27,472 bases of DNA, taken from contig DAOWJX010000147.1 in assembly GCA_030640155.1 (NCBI GenBank), forward strand, positions 1 through 27,472. The letters run 5' to 3'. This document shows positions 25,450 to 27,472 of the stretch, piece by piece. The stretch comes from Candidatus Aegiribacteria sp. Lineage in GTDB: Bacteria; Fermentibacterota; Fermentibacteria; Fermentibacterales; JCC-6. Numbering within the stretch: position 1 is the stretch's first letter; each line of letters starts with the position of its first letter. The notes under the pieces were generated by a model, which ran no database searches, was not told the DNA's origin, and saw only the letters and a program-made list of their open reading frames with translations. The position numbers and the translations under genes were made by a program.

Positions 25450-25608
25450 GGGGGCCGATTGCTGAGAGTGGCAAAAAGAACCGATGAAGGCTGCGCCCCG
25501 ATGTTTTGCCAATGCGTGATCTGGAAAACAGATAGACAGAGGCAGCAACAGGCCGTTATAAGACCTTTAGCCCTGTTTTGAGAAACATTCTCAAGGGATA
25601 TGGCCCCC
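25450..25608 (+). ncRNA. Candidate structured RNA of about 159 nt, family unknown
   Basis: No gene lies here, yet many helices nest. Closing stem GGGGGCC (25450-25456) with GGCCCCC (25602-25608). TTGCTG (25459) pairs with CAGCAA (25543) and encloses GGCAAAA (25470)/TTTTGCC (25504) and the hairpin ATCTG-GAAAA-CAGAT (25519-25533). TTGAGAA-ACA-TTCTCAA forms a hairpin at 25578-25594. GGCC at 25453 can also pair with GGCC at 25551, so the 5' end has two mutually exclusive partners. It could be a 6S-like small RNA or a leader switch for the PAP2-panB-purD operon; it matches no class I can recall. The 25327-25449 part of the gap holds only promoter-like DNA. Confidence 0.5.
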
Positions 25609-25634
25609 ACATTTCTTCAATGGGCATAATACTC

Positions 25635-25652
25635 ATGTCCGAAAGGCAGTAA
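25635..25652 (+). promoter_or_regulatory. Conserved leader with five-codon mini-ORF and embedded RBS (copy 2)
   Basis: ATGTCCGAAAGGCAGTAA, one base before the TTG start of the PAP2 gene; reads as M-S-E-R-Q-stop. Nearly the same sequence precedes the S9 peptidase at 19273. Confidence 0.5.
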
Positions 25653-25653
25653 C

Positions 25654-26580
25654 TTGTTATCGTTGAGGACGTTATACTCGTCGGTCGATGACCGGAGTTA
25701 CAGATGGATACTCTCTTTCTTCGCCATTTATACAGCTATTCTGGTTTTTGTGCCTGTGATTCGTCTTGTTCCCAGGGTGCCCGTACCGATTCTGTCATTT
25801 GTTCTGTGTTTCCTTTTATACAGATGGAGAAAGCTGCCTGGAGTAATAAAGCCCTGGCTGTTCTATCTGGTTCTTGTGCTGTCCTACTGGCAACTTCAGT
25901 TTGTTGTGACGTCACATTTTCAGGAATTTTATGGTGCGGGGATCATTGCTTTCGAGAAAAACCTGTTCGGTTCACTTCCTGTTGTCTGGTTACAGCAGCA
26001 TCTTTATCAGCATGGAGAATTTTCATGGTACGATTACATGTTTGCGATTTTCCACTCAACACTTTTCTTTATTCCAATTGTATTTCCGCTGCTTCTGCTG
26101 ATTAAACGCGGAGTTGAGCGGATGAAACGGGCAACGGTTGCAATTACACTGCTGACACTTGCCGGTTATGCAACATACGTGTTATTCCCGCTTACTCCAC
26201 CCTGGATGGCTTCTCTTGAAAACGCAATTCCTCATGTGGAGAGAATAACAATCAGAGCGCTTGGCGAACTTGCGCCGGGAGGTATAATCTCAGCCTTCAG
26301 TCCAAGTCCGAGAGGTGCAATGCCTTCACTTCACGCAGGGGTGCCGATACTGATAATGATAATGGCATTCAAGGAGTTTGGATGGAAAGCCTGGTGGATA
26401 TCCATTCTGGTCATTGGTATTTGCTTCGAAATCATATATGGTGCAGAGCATTACATTGTTGATATTGTGGCAGGTCTTATATACGCTGTTGTTGCCTACA
26501 TTGTTGTCTATAGATGGTTGCTTCCGGAAGTTGTTGCGAAACCTGGCTCCAGTGGCGTCGGGAAGGAGAAACTTGAATGA
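25654..26580 (+). CDS. PAP2 superfamily membrane phosphatase/transferase
   Basis: A 308-residue polytopic membrane protein. Start is TTG at 25654, right after an RBS; no better start is in frame because a stop precedes it. About six hydrophobic segments (near 22-40, 45-58, 66-85, 125-150, 165-180 and 235-285). The catalytic motifs are those of the PAP2_3/Aur1-like branch: PSPRGAMPSLHAGVP (H227) and YGAEHYIVDIVAG (H266, D270). Such enzymes remove or transfer phosphate groups on lipids: phosphatidate phosphatase, undecaprenyl-PP phosphatase, or phosphoinositol transferase. Which one applies is not visible. It overlaps panB by four bases (ATGA) and heads a coupled operon; there is no obvious pathway link to pantothenate synthesis. 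Confidence 0.85.
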   Translation: MLSLRTLYSSVDDRSYRWILSFFAIYTAILVFVPVIRLVPRVPVPILSFVLCFLLYRWRKLPGVIKPWLFYLVLVLSYWQLQFVVTSHFQEFYGAGIIAFEKNLFGSLPVVWLQQHLYQHGEFSWYDYMFAIFHSTLFFIPIVFPLLLLIKRGVERMKRATVAITLLTLAGYATYVLFPLTPPWMASLENAIPHVERITIRALGELAPGGIISAFSPSPRGAMPSLHAGVPILIMIMAFKEFGWKAWWISILVIGICFEIIYGAEHYIVDIVAGLIYAVVAYIVVYRWLLPEVVAKPGSSGVGKEKLE

Positions 26581-27386
26581 AGGGAAATGTACGATCTCTT
26601 CTCATTAAGAAGGAAAAGGGCGAAAAGATCGTATCGCTTACTGCATATGATTTTGTAACCGCAAAGCTTGAAGAAGAGGCCGGAGTTGATTTTATCCTTG
26701 TAGGGGACACGCTTGCCATGGTGGTTCTTGGGGAGGAGACAACCCTTACTGCTAACCTTGATATCATGATAGCTCATACGAAAGCGGTCAGCCGGGGAGC
26801 AGAGAATACGCTCGTCGTGGGAGATATGCCTTTCGGATCTTACGAATGCTCCGATACTCAGGCAGTGAAGAACGCTGTGCGATTCCTTTCAGAGGGTGGG
26901 GCTGATGCGGTTAAACTGGAGGGTGGCAATGAGCGATCCGTTTCACGGGTGAAGGCCATTATCGATTCTGGAATTCCTGTGATGGGTCATATTGGTTTGC
27001 TTCCGCAGTCAATAAGACAGATCGGAGGATACAGGGTTGTCTACAGTGATCAGCGCGACAGGATGCTGTCAGAAGCTTTTGCTCTTCAGGAGGCGGGTAT
27101 CTTTTCTGTAGTACTGGAAAGTATCGAGGAAGAGCTTGCTCGCGAAATAACGAGTAAATTAACTGTTCCAACTATTGGAATTGGAGCGGGAAGATATACG
27201 GATGGACAGATACTGGTAGTGAATGACATGCTCGGTCTTTCCGGTGAATTCAAACCGAAATTTTTAAAGAAATATGTACAGCTTGACGAAATCATCCTTG
27301 GCGCTGTGAAGGATTACTGTCATGAGGTTCGGGGCGGGGAATTTCCTACTGAGAAACATGTTTACAGTGCCAGGGCGGGTAAATGA
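26577..27386 (+). CDS. panB: 3-methyl-2-oxobutanoate hydroxymethyltransferase
   Basis: A 269-residue TIM-barrel enzyme of normal length. It transfers a hydroxymethyl group from methylene-tetrahydrofolate to 2-oxoisovalerate, giving ketopantoate, the first committed step to pantothenate and CoA. Motifs in order: KIVSLTAYDFVTAKLEEEAG, DFILVGDTLAMVVLG (metal-binding Asp), MPFGSY, ADAVKLEGG (Lys), GIPVMGHIGLLPQS, VLESI (catalytic Glu) and VPTIGIGAG. The YDFVTAKL segment and VGDTLAMVVLGE are close to the PanB consensus. The start overlaps the PAP2 stop and the end overlaps the purD start, both by ATGA, so the three genes are translated together. panC and panD are not in the window. Confidence 0.96.
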   Translation: MKGNVRSLLIKKEKGEKIVSLTAYDFVTAKLEEEAGVDFILVGDTLAMVVLGEETTLTANLDIMIAHTKAVSRGAENTLVVGDMPFGSYECSDTQAVKNAVRFLSEGGADAVKLEGGNERSVSRVKAIIDSGIPVMGHIGLLPQSIRQIGGYRVVYSDQRDRMLSEAFALQEAGIFSVVLESIEEELAREITSKLTVPTIGIGAGRYTDGQILVVNDMLGLSGEFKPKFLKKYVQLDEIILGAVKDYCHEVRGGEFPTEKHVYSARAGK

Positions 27387-27472
27387 GAATACTCGTCGTA
27401 GGTAGTGGAGGAAGAGAGCACGCGATTTCCTGGTCTTTGTCCAGGTCTGGGAAACACTCACTATTCTGTGCT
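27383..27472 (+). CDS. purD: Phosphoribosylamine-glycine ligase, first 30 codons only
   Basis: Thirty codons run to the right edge. MRILVVGSGGREHAISWSLS is the classic PurD N-terminus (VGSGGREHA nucleotide/substrate-binding loop). The enzyme joins glycine to phosphoribosylamine, the second step of purine synthesis. Start overlaps the panB stop (ATGA). The rest lies outside the window. Confidence 0.9.
   Translation, partial: MRILVVGSGGREHAISWSLSRSGKHSLFCA

Noticed and set aside
25461..25530. CTGAGAG and TGATCTGG strings recalling a TPP riboswitch
   Set aside because: The rest of the THI-box core (the ACCC/GGG stem, the TAAT loop and GCG-AGGGAA) is missing, and downstream genes are not thiamine genes.

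Overview
The window looks like chromosomal DNA of an uncultured Gram-negative bacterium, most likely of the Fibrobacteres-Chlorobi-Bacteroidetes side of the tree; Candidatus Fermentibacteria-like is my best guess. That placement is inference. It rests on two large secreted proteins with a C-terminal Por-secretion-like/FlgD-like sorting domain, two lipoproteins of the 6-bladed beta-propeller type, many lipobox signal peptides, a prolyl-tRNA synthetase of the archaeal/eukaryotic type, and frequent GTG/TTG starts. No rRNA or tRNA was seen.

Layout. 1-3998 (minus strand): an operon of a CotH-kinase surface protein, an OprO/OprP-like phosphate-selective porin and the first 110 codons of a VTC-type polyphosphate polymerase domain protein, which runs off the left edge. 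4093-5199: a zinc-ribbon membrane protein. 5208-6305 (minus): a beta-propeller lipoprotein. 6563-7576: a zinc-ribbon SAM methyltransferase. 7647-9422: a complete three-gene hipB-hipS-hipT toxin-antitoxin locus, preceded by three copies of one inverted repeat at exact 72-bp spacing. 9713-16777: an RND efflux operon with two different pump subunits and a lipoprotein membrane-fusion protein, followed within 6 bp by a 151-bp palindromic element. 16967-18088 (minus): a second beta-propeller lipoprotein. 18089-18614: non-coding or decayed DNA. 18615-19088 (minus): a small Cys-rich protein. 19293-21311: a secreted S9 prolyl-oligopeptidase lipoprotein. 21378-25326 (minus): a gingipain-like C25 peptidase downstream of proS. 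25450-25608: a candidate structured RNA. 25654-27472: a tightly coupled operon of a PAP2 membrane phosphatase, panB and the start of purD.

How the genes may fit together. The left operon joins three phosphate-linked functions: a surface kinase fold, a phosphate-type porin and a polyphosphate polymerase fold. The RND operon resembles heteromeric MdtBC-type pumps but has the adaptor last and no TolC gene. The S9 and C25 peptidases suggest extracellular peptide breakdown. PanB and PurD are housekeeping enzymes.

The most interesting items are the HipBST locus with its evenly spaced operator triplet, the CotH-porin-VTC operon, the structured RNA candidate at 25450-25608, the palindromic element at 16783-16933, and a near-identical five-codon leader found directly before two unrelated genes.
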